Shown here one piece after another: positions 41,705 to 51,109 of a stretch of DNA of 64,000 nucleotides. The position numbers were made by a program, and so were the translations under genes. Each line of letters begins with the position of its first letter. Position 1 is the first letter of the stretch. The stretch is from Onishia taeanensis. GTDB lineage: Bacteria; Pseudomonadota; Gammaproteobacteria; Pseudomonadales; Halomonadaceae. The notes beneath the pieces were generated by a model. That model searched no databases and was not told the DNA's origin. It was given only the letters and a program-made list of their open reading frames with translations. The stretch is from positions 354,350-418,349 of the forward strand of contig NZ_JABVXC010000002.1 in the NCBI RefSeq assembly GCF_013349955.1. The letters run 5' to 3'.

Positions 41705-42887
41705 GGTAAAAACCGCTCAACGTCATGATCGTCAGATCGTCAGGCAGCTCCTCGTACCCCGGCGCGTGCCCACTGATGGTTTCCTCGTCGTCCTCGGGAA
41801 GCCTGCCGAGTGACAGGCTGGTCCGCAGTGCTGCCAGATCGTCACAGGCCAGCACCAGTCGCTCGAGCTCCTTGAGCCGCCCGTCAAGCGTCCTGCCTGA
41901 CAGGTACTCCAGTACTCCATCTGAACATAACCATAATCGGAAGTTTTGCGGCAGCGCACAACTCAACGTTGGATATTTCACATTCGGGAATAGTCCGACC
42001 GGCATGCCTTCTCCCTCAAGCGGAGCAACGCTGCCCTCACTGACCAGTAATGGCATCGGCAACTGAGCCCCCAGCGAATAGTGCAGCTGGCGAGTCTCGT
42101 GATCGATGACTCCCACGAACATGGCCATATGTTTGCCGATACCCGTATCCAAAAGCTCACGATTCAGGCTCGCCAACCAGCCCGCTGCCAGGCTCTCGGG
42201 ATTGGCACCGTCCCACTCTCCCAGCCAGCGATTGCACAGGTACTTCAGCAGCACGGTGACAAAGGCCGATGAAGCGCCATGGCCGGAGACATCGGCAAAG
42301 TAGAAAATGCTGAAACGCGCATCAAAGCGCTGGTAATCGAGAAAATCGCCGGACAAGTACAGCGATGGCGCCAGCCAGTAATCACAGGTCACGCCATCCA
42401 CGGACAGCGGACGGGGAGGCAGCAGCTTGCGCTGGATATGGCCCCCGGCCTGCTGATCCAGGCGCAGCATTTCCAGATGCGTCTCCAGACTCTCGTTGAG
42501 CTCGGCGAGACGTTCGCGATCGCGCCGATTCTCCTCGGCCAGCCGGTGATTCTCGATCACCTTGGCGATCATACGGCGCAGGATATCGCCATGACGCAGT
42601 GGCTCGATGATGTAATCGACCACCCCCGCATCGACGGCCTTGAGCAGATCACTGTCGAGACGACTGTCGCTGACCGCCAGCGTCGGCAACCGGGCGGTCA
42701 AGGACGACCAGTCGCGGGTCGGCACGGCGCGCACATGGGCGACGACCAGCTCGGTCTCGCTTGGCAGTTCCTCTGGCCGTTCGGTCGCGATCACCGCAAA
42801 CGCGCCCTTGGCAACCACCTCGGCCAGATCATCTCGTGCCTTGCCGGGCAGGTCGAGCACGCCGATCAATATTCTTGGGCTGGCCAT
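41691..42887 (-). CDS. PP2C-type serine phosphatase with degenerate receiver domain
   Basis: A 398-residue regulator. Residues 1-118 align with a response-regulator receiver, but the phosphoacceptor position reads LVVAHVRAVP with no Asp and the conserved Lys is Glu (DYIIEPL), so it is probably a pseudo-receiver. After a coiled-coil linker (about 119-145), residues 150-395 form a SpoIIE/PP2C phosphatase with metal-binding SGDFLDY, FADVSGHGASS, CSDGVLEY and PDDLTIMTL intact. It probably dephosphorylates the downstream STAS protein. No kinase domain or separate kinase gene is present nearby. Confidence 0.87.
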   Translation of the reverse strand: MASPRILIGVLDLPGKARDDLAEVVAKGAFAVIATERPEELPSETELVVAHVRAVPTRDWSSLTARLPTLAVSDSRLDSDLLKAVDAGVVDYIIEPLRHGDILRRMIAKVIENHRLAEENRRDRERLAELNESLETHLEMLRLDQQAGGHIQRKLLPPRPLSVDGVTCDYWLAPSLYLSGDFLDYQRFDARFSIFYFADVSGHGASSAFVTVLLKYLCNRWLGEWDGANPESLAAGWLASLNRELLDTGIGKHMAMFVGVIDHETRQLHYSLGAQLPMPLLVSEGSVAPLEGEGMPVGLFPNVKYPTLSCALPQNFRLWLCSDGVLEYLSGRTLDGRLKELERLVLACDDLAALRTSLSLGRLPEDDEETISGHAPGYEELPDDLTIMTLSGFYHDEE

Positions 42888-42973
42888 GCACTCCGTCCCC
42901 TTATCCCTAAACAGATAACCGCGGGAGGGCGCCCCTTCCCGCGGATCACTTCCGGGCCGCCGTCAGGCGCACG

Positions 42974-43807
42974 TCAAGGCGTCGGTGCCGCCTCGTTGTC
43001 AGTGTCGGACTGGGTCGCACCGACTTCGTCGTCAACCGCAAAATCGCTGTCGTCAAACTCGAAGCTGTCACTGGCAAAGGGGTCATCGCCCACCTCGCCG
43101 TCGTTGACCTCGAAGCGTCGCTGCTGCAACCAGGTATCGCGAATGAAGCTGTAGCGATCGCCCTGGATCAGACGCTCCTGATCGAGCAGCGCGGCCCGCT
43201 TGTCGACCAGACGCAAGAAGGTCAGGCCATAGGCGACCTTATCTTCTTCCACATGGGTCACTGGGTCGGTGTACATATCCACCGGTAGGCCGGAGGTATC
43301 GCGCACCGTGCTTGGGCCAAGCAGCGGCAGGACCAGATAAGGGCCCTCGCCTACCCCCCAGACAGCGAGGGTTTGGCCGAAATCTTCCTCGCGCCCGGTG
43401 ATCCCCATATCAGTGGCAATATCCAACAGCCCGGCCAGGCCGAGGGTCGAGTTGATCACGAAACGTCCTGAGGCGATGCCCGCGTTCCCCCACTTCCACT
43501 GCAGCACGCTATTGAAGGCCGTGCCCACCTCACCGAGGTTGGAAAAAAAGTTGCCGACCCCCGTCTGCACCGGTGACGGCGTCACATAGTCGTACCCCTG
43601 AGCAATCGGCTTCAGAGCATAGCGATCGACGGTGTCGTTGAAGGCATAGACCTTGCGGTTGAAGCCTTCCCAGGGGTCTTGCGGGTTACGCTCGGCGGTC
43701 TGAGTGCTGGCACAGCCGGCCATTCCCATCACGGCGCTTAGCAGGATGGCCTTCGCCATCACTCCCTGAATCCTTTGGCCTTCGGGCCTACGCGTGCTCT
43801 CTTTCAT
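42974..43807 (-). CDS. mlaA: Phospholipid-binding lipoprotein MlaA (VacJ)
   Basis: A 277-residue outer-membrane lipoprotein that removes mislocalised phospholipids from the outer leaflet with MlaFEDBC. Lipobox VMGMAGC near residue 31, then the family core DPWEGFNRKVYAFNDTVDRY, NFFSNLGEVGTAFNSVLQ and FGQTLAVWGVGEGPYLVLPLLGPSTVRD. The tail is unusually acidic (DDPFASDSFEFDDSDFAVDDE), perhaps a halophile trait. AAGGA precedes the ATG at 43807; an upstream open frame to 43957 is rejected. Confidence 0.92.
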   Translation of the reverse strand: MKESTRRPEGQRIQGVMAKAILLSAVMGMAGCASTQTAERNPQDPWEGFNRKVYAFNDTVDRYALKPIAQGYDYVTPSPVQTGVGNFFSNLGEVGTAFNSVLQWKWGNAGIASGRFVINSTLGLAGLLDIATDMGITGREEDFGQTLAVWGVGEGPYLVLPLLGPSTVRDTSGLPVDMYTDPVTHVEEDKVAYGLTFLRLVDKRAALLDQERLIQGDRYSFIRDTWLQQRRFEVNDGEVGDDPFASDSFEFDDSDFAVDDEVGATQSDTDNEAAPTP

Positions 43808-43850
43808 CGACGTTCCTTGGCAGTTCTTCCTGCAAATCATCTTACGGCCG

Positions 43851-44972
43851 TCATGTACGGCGCACCACGACGCAGCCGGCACTGTAGCCGGCTCCGAAGG
43901 AACACACCACCCCCAGCGCGCCGGAGTGCAGATCGCCGCGATGTAGATGGAAGGCAATCATCGAGCCCGCCGAACTGGTATTGGCATAGCGATCGAGAAT
44001 GATCGGCGCCTGATCATCACGGGGCGGCTGTCCCAGCACCCGGCGCGCGATCAGGTCGTTCATATGCTGATTCGCCTGATGCAACCAGAGTCGTGACAGG
44101 TCAGCGGCCTTCTGCCCCAAGTCGTCCAGATGCTGCTGAATCAGCGAGGCTACCAGGGGGCAGACCTCCTTGAAGACCCGCCGACCTTCCTGGACGAAAA
44201 GCTTGTCCAGCGCCTGGGGATCGGCATCGGTGACGCAGTTGAGAAACCCCGCATTGTTGCGGATAGCATTGGAAAACTGGGTGACCAGCCGGGTGCCGAG
44301 AATTTCGAAGCGCTCGCTACCGCGCGCCACGGCATCGTCTTCGATCACCAAGGCGGTGCAGGCATCGCCGAAGATAAAATGGCTGTCGCGGTCGCGAAAA
44401 TTGAGATGCGCCGAGCAGATCTCGGGGCTAACCACCAGTACGCGTTGGGCGCTACCGGCAAGGATTGCATTGCGCGCGGCATCGAGGGCAAAGGTCGCCG
44501 AGCTGCAGGCCACGTTCATGTCATAGGCATAACCGCCGGCCCCCAGCGCCGCCTGGAGCTCGACCGCCACCGCCGGATAGGCCCGTTCCAGGTTGGAGCA
44601 GGCAACGATCACCAGGTCGACCTCCTCGGCCTGCACCTGGGCGGCATCCAGCGCCTGGCGAGCCGCGGCAAGGCCCATCTCGGCCTGTTGCGAGAGCTCG
44701 TCATTGCCACGCTGAGACAGCCTCGGCCGCATACGCTGTGGGTCCAGGATACCCTCGGCGTCCAGCACATAGCGGCTCTTGATACCCGAGGCCTTCTCGA
44801 TGAACGCACTGCTGGAATGCGCTAGCGCCTCTCTCTCGCCGGCGGCGATGGCCTCTTCATGCTCGGCATTGTCGCTGTCCACCCAGGCATTGAAGGCCGC
44901 CACCAGGGCATCATTGTCGATGGCATGGGGCGGCGTATAAAGCCCGCTGCCGGTGATCACTGCGGTCGTCAT
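43851..44972 (-). CDS. Beta-ketoacyl-ACP synthase III family protein
   Basis: A 373-residue thiolase-fold enzyme with the Cys-His-Asn triad of KAS III: Cys in NVACSSATFALDAA, His in LWLHQANQHMNDLI, Asn in RYANTSSAGSM. It is longer than housekeeping FabH, with an insert near residues 30-60. It resembles the FabH-like protein of Pseudomonas (PA3286 type) that diverts beta-oxidation intermediates to fatty acid synthesis; that role is inferred. Its ATG overlaps the hrpA stop (ATGA). A frame extending to 45083 lies inside hrpA and is rejected. Confidence 0.85.
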   Translation of the reverse strand: MTTAVITGSGLYTPPHAIDNDALVAAFNAWVDSDNAEHEEAIAAGEREALAHSSSAFIEKASGIKSRYVLDAEGILDPQRMRPRLSQRGNDELSQQAEMGLAAARQALDAAQVQAEEVDLVIVACSNLERAYPAVAVELQAALGAGGYAYDMNVACSSATFALDAARNAILAGSAQRVLVVSPEICSAHLNFRDRDSHFIFGDACTALVIEDDAVARGSERFEILGTRLVTQFSNAIRNNAGFLNCVTDADPQALDKLFVQEGRRVFKEVCPLVASLIQQHLDDLGQKAADLSRLWLHQANQHMNDLIARRVLGQPPRDDQAPIILDRYANTSSAGSMIAFHLHRGDLHSGALGVVCSFGAGYSAGCVVVRRT

Positions 44973-47900
44973 GGGGTCCTTCCTGTGATTTCTGCCCAGC
45001 GTTTTTCTAGCCGCTTGGAGGAAACGGGCTCTAGGGTGCCGAGCTGCTGGGCGAAAAGCGACACGCGCAGTTCCTCTATCCACCAGCCGAACTCAGTGAG
45101 CTCAGGGTCCTCGGGGCCTTGGCGACGCCCGGCCTCGCGGCGTTTGGCAAGACGCGTCTCGAAGTCCTGAATGTCCTGCATCAGCATCTGGTCACGATTG
45201 CGCTCTCTAGGGGCCTTCTCGAGGCGGATCTGTGCGGCTTCCATATAGCGCGGATACTGTTCGAGCCAGGCACCTGCTTCAACCACGAAGCCCGGATGCA
45301 CCAACCGCTGCATCTGTGCCTTTAGATCACTGTACACCAGCGCCAAGGCGAAGCTGAGATTGCCCTTCAACGCCTTGGTCACTGCCAGATGGCCGTTCAG
45401 GGCGCGCTCCAGCACCTTCACCAGATGCTCGCCGTGGGGCAGCAACTGCTCACGGGTCTCGACCAGGCGTGTCTCGAGCGCTTCACGCGAGCGCGGCAGC
45501 GGGTCCACCGCCACCACCTGCAGGAACACGGCCTCGACGAGATCGTCGATGAGCTGACGCTTGCTGCCCACCTTGGCGAACAGCAGGGCGCACTTGTCGA
45601 GCCCTTTCACCCGCTTGAGCTCACGCACCGCCTCGGGGGCACGCTGCATGGCCAGCCGCTTGATGCCATGACGATGCGCCTCGCGGGCCTTGGCGGGATG
45701 CTCAAAGAGCTCGACGGAGAGCCCCTCGGTAGCCTCGACCAATGCCGGGAAGGCCTCGACGCGAATGCCGGCCTGGGTAGTCACCCGCGATTCGGGCAGG
45801 GCCGCCTCGGGAAGATCCTCGAGCACCTGCTGCTGGCCCGTTGCCTGCTCCGCCAGTGCCTGGGCACCTTCGCTTGCCGCCTTGGCGAAGCGACGCTCCA
45901 GCTCGACCGGATCACGCCCCTCGCCTAACACCTTGCCGTCGTGATCGACCACGCTCAGGTTCATGCGCAGGTGGGGCTCGAGCTGATCGACCTGCCAGTC
46001 ATCGGGACCCAGGCGCAGGCCGGTCTTGACGCGCAGGAAGTCACCGAGGGCGGCAGTCAAGGAGACATCATCGGGCGTCAGGGTCGCCAGGGCCGCATCC
46101 ACCCAGTCGGGGATCGGCACCACCTGTCGACGCACGGACTTGGGCAGCGATTTCATCAGCGCGATGCACTTCTCGCGCAAGAGCCCCGGCACCAGCCATT
46201 CGAGTCGCTCGACGGGCAGTTGGGAGAGCATCGCCGCCGGCACCGTCAGGGTCACGCCATCGTCGCTGGCGCCGGGCTTGAAGTGGTAGCGCAGCGGGTA
46301 GCGCACCCCGCCGAGCTGGAGTTCATCCGGATACTGTTCCTCGGTGACATCCTCGGCACCGCGGGCCATCAATGCCTCGCGGTCGAACTTGAGGATGTCG
46401 GGATCCTGGGCCTCGGCCTTCTTCCGCCAGGCCTCGAAGCCCTTGCCATTGATGATGTCGGCAGGCAGCCGCTGGTCGTAGAAATCGAACAGCGTCTCTT
46501 CGTCGACCAGAATATCGCGCTTGCGGGCACGATCCTCGAGGTCTTCGACTTCCTCGATCAGCGAGCGGTTGTAGGCGAAGAAATCCGCCTTGGTGCGATA
46601 CTCCCCTTCGACCAGGGCACGGCGAATCAAGAGTTCACGCGCCTCGGCCGGGGCGATCGGCCCATAGTGGACGCGGCGCCGATTGACGATGGGCAAGCCG
46701 AACAGGGTCACCTGCTCGAAGGCCACCACCTGGGCCCGCTTCATTTCCCAGTGGGGCTCGCTGTAGGTGCGCTTGACCAGATGACCGGCCAGCGGCTCGA
46801 TCCACTGCGGTTCGATGCGTGCCACCTCGCGGGCGAACAGCTTGGACGTCTCGACCAGCTCGCCGGCCATGATCCACTTCGGCCGCTTGCGACCCAGGCC
46901 GGAACTCGGGTGAACCTGAAACTTGCGATTGCGGGCCCCAAGGTAGTCGCGGGTTTCGAGCAACTGGCCAATATTCGACAACAGGCCGGTCAACAGCGCC
47001 TGATGCATTGCGGTGGTATTCTCGCGGCGGCGCTTGGCTCGCGCTTCGTCGTCTTCCGGCAGCGGCGCCGGAGCCGGCACCTTGATGCCCATGTCGTTAA
47101 GCAGCTGACGCAGCTGGCGGAAGGTGTCGTGCCACTCTCGCAGGCGCAGATAGCTCAGGAAATGATCGCGGCACCAGCGCCGCAGCCGATTGCCGGAGAG
47201 CTCTTCGCGAGCCGCCTCGAAGCCGGCCCACAGGTTCAACCAGGCGACGAAGTCGGAGTCCTGATCCTTCCAGCGCGCATGGGCCTGGTCGGCCGCCTGA
47301 CGCTTCTCCGCCGGGCGCTCGCGGGGATCCTGAATGGCCAACGCCGAGACCACGATCAAGGTCTCGCGCAGACAGCCCGACTCGGCGCCGGCCAGTACCA
47401 TGCGGGCCAATCTCGGGTCGATGGGCAGGCGCGCCAGGCGGCGACCCAGCTCGCTCAGGCGATTGGCCTCGTCGACCGCCCCCAGCTCGAACAGCAGCCG
47501 GAAGCCGTCCTTGATGAAACGCGAATCCGGGGCATCGACAAACGGAAAGGCCTCGATCTCGCCAAGCTTCAGCGACAGCATCGACAGAATCACCGAGGCC
47601 AGATTGGTGCGCTGGATCTCGGGCTCGGTGAAGGCCGGCCGCGACAGGTAGTCGTCTTCGTCATAAAGACGAATGCACACACCCTCACTGATACGCCCGC
47701 AGCGGCCCTTGCGCTGGTCGGCGCTGGCCTGACTGACCGGCTCGATGGGCAGCCGCTGCACCTTGGCGCGATAGCTGTAGCGGCTGATGCGCACCAGGCC
47801 AGGGTCGATCACATAGCGTATGCCCGGCACCGTCAGCGAGGTCTCGGCGACGTTGGTCGAGAGCACGATGCGCCGCCCGGCATGAGACTGGAACACCCGG

Positions 47901-48988
47901 TTCTGCTCAGCGTTGGAGAGCCGGGCATAGAGCGGCAGCACCTCGGTGCCTCGCAGATCGGCACGGCGCAGGGTATCGGCGGTCTCACGGATCTCACGCT
48001 CGCCGGGCAAGAAGATCAGCACATCCCGCGGGCCATGCTGCCAGCGTTTCTCACGCTCGATGACCTCGATCTCCTCGACGGCCTGCAGGATGCCCTCCTG
48101 CAGGGTACGGTCCTCCTCATCGTCCTCTGAGCGCACCAGCGGGCGATAGCGCACCTCGACCGGGTAGGTGCGCCCGGAGACCTGCACCACCGGCGCCGGG
48201 GTGGCACTACCGTCCTGCTGCGGGCGACGCTCGTCGGCGAAATGCGAGGCGAAGCGATCCACGTCGATGGTAGCCGAGGTGATGATGATCTTGAGGTCCG
48301 GACGGCGCGCGGTCAGACGCTTGAGATAGCCCAGCAGGAAGTCGATGTTGAGGCTGCGCTCGTGGGCCTCGTCGATGATGATGGCGTCATAGCGAGAAAG
48401 GTCCGGATCATGCTGAGTCTCGGCCAGAAGAATGCCGTCGGTCATCAGCTTGATCAGGGTGGCGTCGTTGGTCTGATCGGTGAAGCGCACCTGATAGCCG
48501 ACCTGCTCGCCGAGCGTGACCTCGAGTTCCTCGGCCAGCCGCGTCGCCACCGAGCGTGCCGCCAGCCGCCGCGGCTGGGTGTGACCGATCAGGCCACGGC
48601 GCCCCAGCCCCAGCTCCAGGCACAGCTTGGGAAGCTGGGTGGTCTTGCCGGAACCCGTTTCGCCGGCCACCACCACCACCTGATGCTCGCGAAGTGCCTC
48701 TAGGATGTCATCACGGTGCTCGACCACCGGCAGCTCGGCCGGATAGTTGAGCGCGACCGGCTGGGCACGCCGCTTGGCGAAGCGCTGCTGGGATTTCGCC
48801 AGTTGCTGCTCGATATCGGCGAGGCCGCGCTCAATCGGCTGGCCCTGCTTGGCCCGGCGCCTCAACCCAGCCAGACGTTTGCCCAGGCGACGGGCGTCGC
48901 TGAGCAGGCAGTCATCGAGCTGCTGCTGCAGGGCATTAAGACGAGTGGTATCGGCGGCAGTCGGGGCGCGGGTCGTTGTGGTGCTCAA
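44969..48988 (-). CDS. hrpA: ATP-dependent RNA helicase HrpA
   Basis: A full-length DEAH-box helicase (1339 residues). Motifs in order: VVVAGETGSGKTTQLPKL (I), HTQPRRLAARSVA (Ia), IIIDEAHERSLNIDFLLG (II, DEAH), ITSATIDV (III), STNVAETSLTVPGI, and QRKGRCGR(I)SEG (VI); then HA2/OB-fold modules and the long DUF3418 C-terminus typical of HrpA. In E. coli HrpA acts on stalled ribosomes and fimbrial mRNA processing. It is translationally coupled to the KAS III gene. Confidence 0.95.
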   Translation of the reverse strand: MSTTTTRAPTAADTTRLNALQQQLDDCLLSDARRLGKRLAGLRRRAKQGQPIERGLADIEQQLAKSQQRFAKRRAQPVALNYPAELPVVEHRDDILEALREHQVVVVAGETGSGKTTQLPKLCLELGLGRRGLIGHTQPRRLAARSVATRLAEELEVTLGEQVGYQVRFTDQTNDATLIKLMTDGILLAETQHDPDLSRYDAIIIDEAHERSLNIDFLLGYLKRLTARRPDLKIIITSATIDVDRFASHFADERRPQQDGSATPAPVVQVSGRTYPVEVRYRPLVRSEDDEEDRTLQEGILQAVEEIEVIEREKRWQHGPRDVLIFLPGEREIRETADTLRRADLRGTEVLPLYARLSNAEQNRVFQSHAGRRIVLSTNVAETSLTVPGIRYVIDPGLVRISRYSYRAKVQRLPIEPVSQASADQRKGRCGRISEGVCIRLYDEDDYLSRPAFTEPEIQRTNLASVILSMLSLKLGEIEAFPFVDAPDSRFIKDGFRLLFELGAVDEANRLSELGRRLARLPIDPRLARMVLAGAESGCLRETLIVVSALAIQDPRERPAEKRQAADQAHARWKDQDSDFVAWLNLWAGFEAAREELSGNRLRRWCRDHFLSYLRLREWHDTFRQLRQLLNDMGIKVPAPAPLPEDDEARAKRRRENTTAMHQALLTGLLSNIGQLLETRDYLGARNRKFQVHPSSGLGRKRPKWIMAGELVETSKLFAREVARIEPQWIEPLAGHLVKRTYSEPHWEMKRAQVVAFEQVTLFGLPIVNRRRVHYGPIAPAEARELLIRRALVEGEYRTKADFFAYNRSLIEEVEDLEDRARKRDILVDEETLFDFYDQRLPADIINGKGFEAWRKKAEAQDPDILKFDREALMARGAEDVTEEQYPDELQLGGVRYPLRYHFKPGASDDGVTLTVPAAMLSQLPVERLEWLVPGLLREKCIALMKSLPKSVRRQVVPIPDWVDAALATLTPDDVSLTAALGDFLRVKTGLRLGPDDWQVDQLEPHLRMNLSVVDHDGKVLGEGRDPVELERRFAKAASEGAQALAEQATGQQQVLEDLPEAALPESRVTTQAGIRVEAFPALVEATEGLSVELFEHPAKAREAHRHGIKRLAMQRAPEAVRELKRVKGLDKCALLFAKVGSKRQLIDDLVEAVFLQVVAVDPLPRSREALETRLVETREQLLPHGEHLVKVLERALNGHLAVTKALKGNLSFALALVYSDLKAQMQRLVHPGFVVEAGAWLEQYPRYMEAAQIRLEKAPRERNRDQMLMQDIQDFETRLAKRREAGRRQGPEDPELTEFGWWIEELRVSLFAQQLGTLEPVSSKRLEKRWAEITGRTP

Positions 48989-49085
48989 GGCAACCTCATT
49001 GGCTAGAAGTCAGCGGCCCGCGACGGTAAGACCACCGCGGGCCAACCATTGTACCGCTCGCCCGGCGATGGTGCCTACTCACCCG

Positions 49086-49112
49086 CCCACTCGGCCCACT
49101 CGGCCCACTCGG
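49086..49112. repeat. Three exact 9-bp tandem copies after the fadD stop
   Basis: CCCACTCGG is repeated three times, beginning 13 bp beyond the minus-strand fadD stop and filling the short gap before the hrpA upstream region. Confidence 0.9.
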
Positions 49113-49124
49113 CTTCTGGCCACC

Positions 49125-50786
49125 TCAGGCCGGCGTATCGCGAAGCTCGCGACGCAGCACCTTGCCGACGTTGGTCTTGGGTAGCTCATCGCGAAACTCG
49201 ACGTAGCGCGGCACCTTGTAGGCAGAAAGCTGCGTGCGGCAGTAGGCGCGCAAGGTTTCGGCATCCAGGTCCGGGTTGCGGCTGACCACGAACAGCTTGA
49301 TCGCCTCGCCGCTGTTTTCGTCCTCGACGCCCACCGCCGCCGCCTCGACCACATCCTGATGGCCGGTCACGATATCCTCGATCTCATTGGGGTACACATT
49401 GAAGCCGGAGACGATGATCATGTCCTTCTTGCGATCAACAATCCGAATGTAGCCGTCATCCTGCAGTACGGCGATATCGCCGGTGCGGATCCAGCCTTCG
49501 TCATCCAGGGTCTTGGCGGTTTCCTCCGCCAGATTCCAGTAGCCCTTCATGACCTGGGGGCCCTTGACGCAAAGCTCACCGGGCTCGCCCAGCGGCAAGA
49601 CCTCGCCATCGGCATCGACAACCCGTACGGAGGTACCGGCCACCGGCTTGCCGATACTGCCAAGCTGAATGGCATCGATCGGGTTGAAGGAGACGATCGG
49701 CGAGGTCTCGGTCATGCCGTAGCCTTCGGCGATGGCACAGCCGGTGAGGCTCTCCCAGCGTTCCGCGGCGACCCGGGTCAGCGCCATGCCGCCGGAGATG
49801 GTCAGCTTGAGCGACGAGAAGTCGAGCGCCTTGAAGTCCTCGCGCTGACACAGCGCATTGAAGAGGGTATTGAGGCCGATGAAGCCGGTGAAGCGGGTCT
49901 TCTCGAGCAGCTTGACGAAGCCGTCCAGGTCGCGTGGATTGGTGATCAACACCGAATGATTGCCGGTCTCGACCATGAACAGGCAGTTAACCGTAAACGT
50001 ATAGATGTGATAGACCGGCAGCGGCGCGATGATGGTCTCGGCGCCCTCTTGAAGCGCCGGCCCAATGGCCGCCCGGGCCTGAAGCATGTTGGCGATCAGG
50101 TTGCGGTGAGTGAGCATGGTGCCCTTGGCGCGTCCGGTGGTCCCCCCGGTATATTGCAGGGCGGCGATGTCCTCTGGGCGGCGCGCCACGTCCTGGTAGT
50201 CGAGTCGCCGTCCCTGTGCCAGCGCCGAGCGAAAGCTGATCGCCGTAGGCAGCGCATAGTGCGGCACCAGTTTTTTGACGTACTTGACCACCGTGTTGAT
50301 CAACAGCCGTTTGGCAACGCCGTGCAGGTCGCCAAGCTCGGTGACCAGCACATGGTCGATATCGGTCTTGTCGAGCACTCGCTCCAGCTTGTCGGCCATA
50401 TTGGCCAGGATCAGGATCGCCTTGGCGCCCGAGTCCTTGAACTGATGGGCCATCTCTCGCTCGGTGTAGAGCGGGTTGGTGTTGACCACCACCAGACCGG
50501 CGCGCAGGGCGCCGAACACCGCCACCGGAAACTGCAGCAGGTTGGGGAGCTGGATGGCAATGCGGTCCCCAGGCTCCAGATCTGTCTTGTGCTGTAGCCA
50601 GGCGGCGAAGTCGCCCGACAACCGGTCCAGTTCGGCATAGGTCAGGGTCTGACCCATGCAGCTAAAGGCCGGCTTATCGGCGAAGCGCTCAACCGACCCC
50701 TGGAAGATATCCATCACCGAGGTGTAGTCATCGAGCCCCTCGAGGGCCGGGCCGGTGAGGGTCGCTGCACTGGCGTGCTCGCTCAT
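49125..50786 (-). CDS. fadD: Long-chain fatty acid-CoA ligase
   Basis: FadD-type ANL ligase (553 residues) that activates fatty acids at the inner membrane. Motifs: LQYTGGTTGRAKGTMLTHRN (AMP-binding), EGYGMTETSP, GWIRTGDIAVLQDDGYIRIVDRKKDMIIVSGFNVYPNEIED (FACS signature) and the C-terminal Lys in LPKTNVGKVLRREL. The ATG at 50786 follows GGAG. A PsrA-like palindrome about 100 bp upstream suggests induction by long-chain acyl-CoA. Confidence 0.93.
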   Translation of the reverse strand: MSEHASAATLTGPALEGLDDYTSVMDIFQGSVERFADKPAFSCMGQTLTYAELDRLSGDFAAWLQHKTDLEPGDRIAIQLPNLLQFPVAVFGALRAGLVVVNTNPLYTEREMAHQFKDSGAKAILILANMADKLERVLDKTDIDHVLVTELGDLHGVAKRLLINTVVKYVKKLVPHYALPTAISFRSALAQGRRLDYQDVARRPEDIAALQYTGGTTGRAKGTMLTHRNLIANMLQARAAIGPALQEGAETIIAPLPVYHIYTFTVNCLFMVETGNHSVLITNPRDLDGFVKLLEKTRFTGFIGLNTLFNALCQREDFKALDFSSLKLTISGGMALTRVAAERWESLTGCAIAEGYGMTETSPIVSFNPIDAIQLGSIGKPVAGTSVRVVDADGEVLPLGEPGELCVKGPQVMKGYWNLAEETAKTLDDEGWIRTGDIAVLQDDGYIRIVDRKKDMIIVSGFNVYPNEIEDIVTGHQDVVEAAAVGVEDENSGEAIKLFVVSRNPDLDAETLRAYCRTQLSAYKVPRYVEFRDELPKTNVGKVLRRELRDTPA

Positions 50787-50884
50787 GGGCAGATCTCCGC
50801 AATCGCGCCGACACGACCGACGCACTGATCATTGTAGATGGAAGACGGTTGATGAAAGACCGCCGCGTGGCAGCCGAACCAGTT

Positions 50885-50902
50885 TTCAAACGAACGATTG
50901 AA
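50885..50902. promoter_or_regulatory. PsrA-like operator upstream of fadD
   Basis: TTCAAACGAACGATTGAA is a near-perfect palindrome matching the PsrA-type consensus (TTCAAAC-centre-GTTTGAA) with one mismatch. Another partial copy (GAAACAGGTGTTAAAC) follows. The remaining 51-kb gap (50903-51070) shows no gene. Confidence 0.6.
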
Positions 50903-51070
50903 ACAGGTGTTAAACATCAACCAGACGTTGCCACTCATGAAGCAATGACGCCATGCCACTTTCGTCATTGGTCTCGCCCATCATGCCCTGGTGCCCGCCC
51001 TTGATGGAGCTTGGGAACGCTGTTCCAAACGGCGCTAGACCAAGACGTCTGGCCAGCCTTTATTGGCCGG

Positions 51071-51109
51071 CATCTTCAGTCAGCCCCTTTAGTCAGTCGT
51101 TATAGTCAG
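51071..51109. repeat. Three tandem 13-bp units at the amidotransferase stop
   Basis: On the minus strand CTGACTATAACGA, CTGACTAAAGGGG and CTGACTGAAGATG follow one another. The first unit encodes the last residues (DYND) and the second contains the stop codon, so the repeat begins inside the coding sequence. Confidence 0.8.

Noticed and set aside
45941..48130. 729-codon plus-strand frame antisense to hrpA
   Set aside because: A GC-rich shadow of the hrpA coding frame; every helicase motif is on the minus strand.
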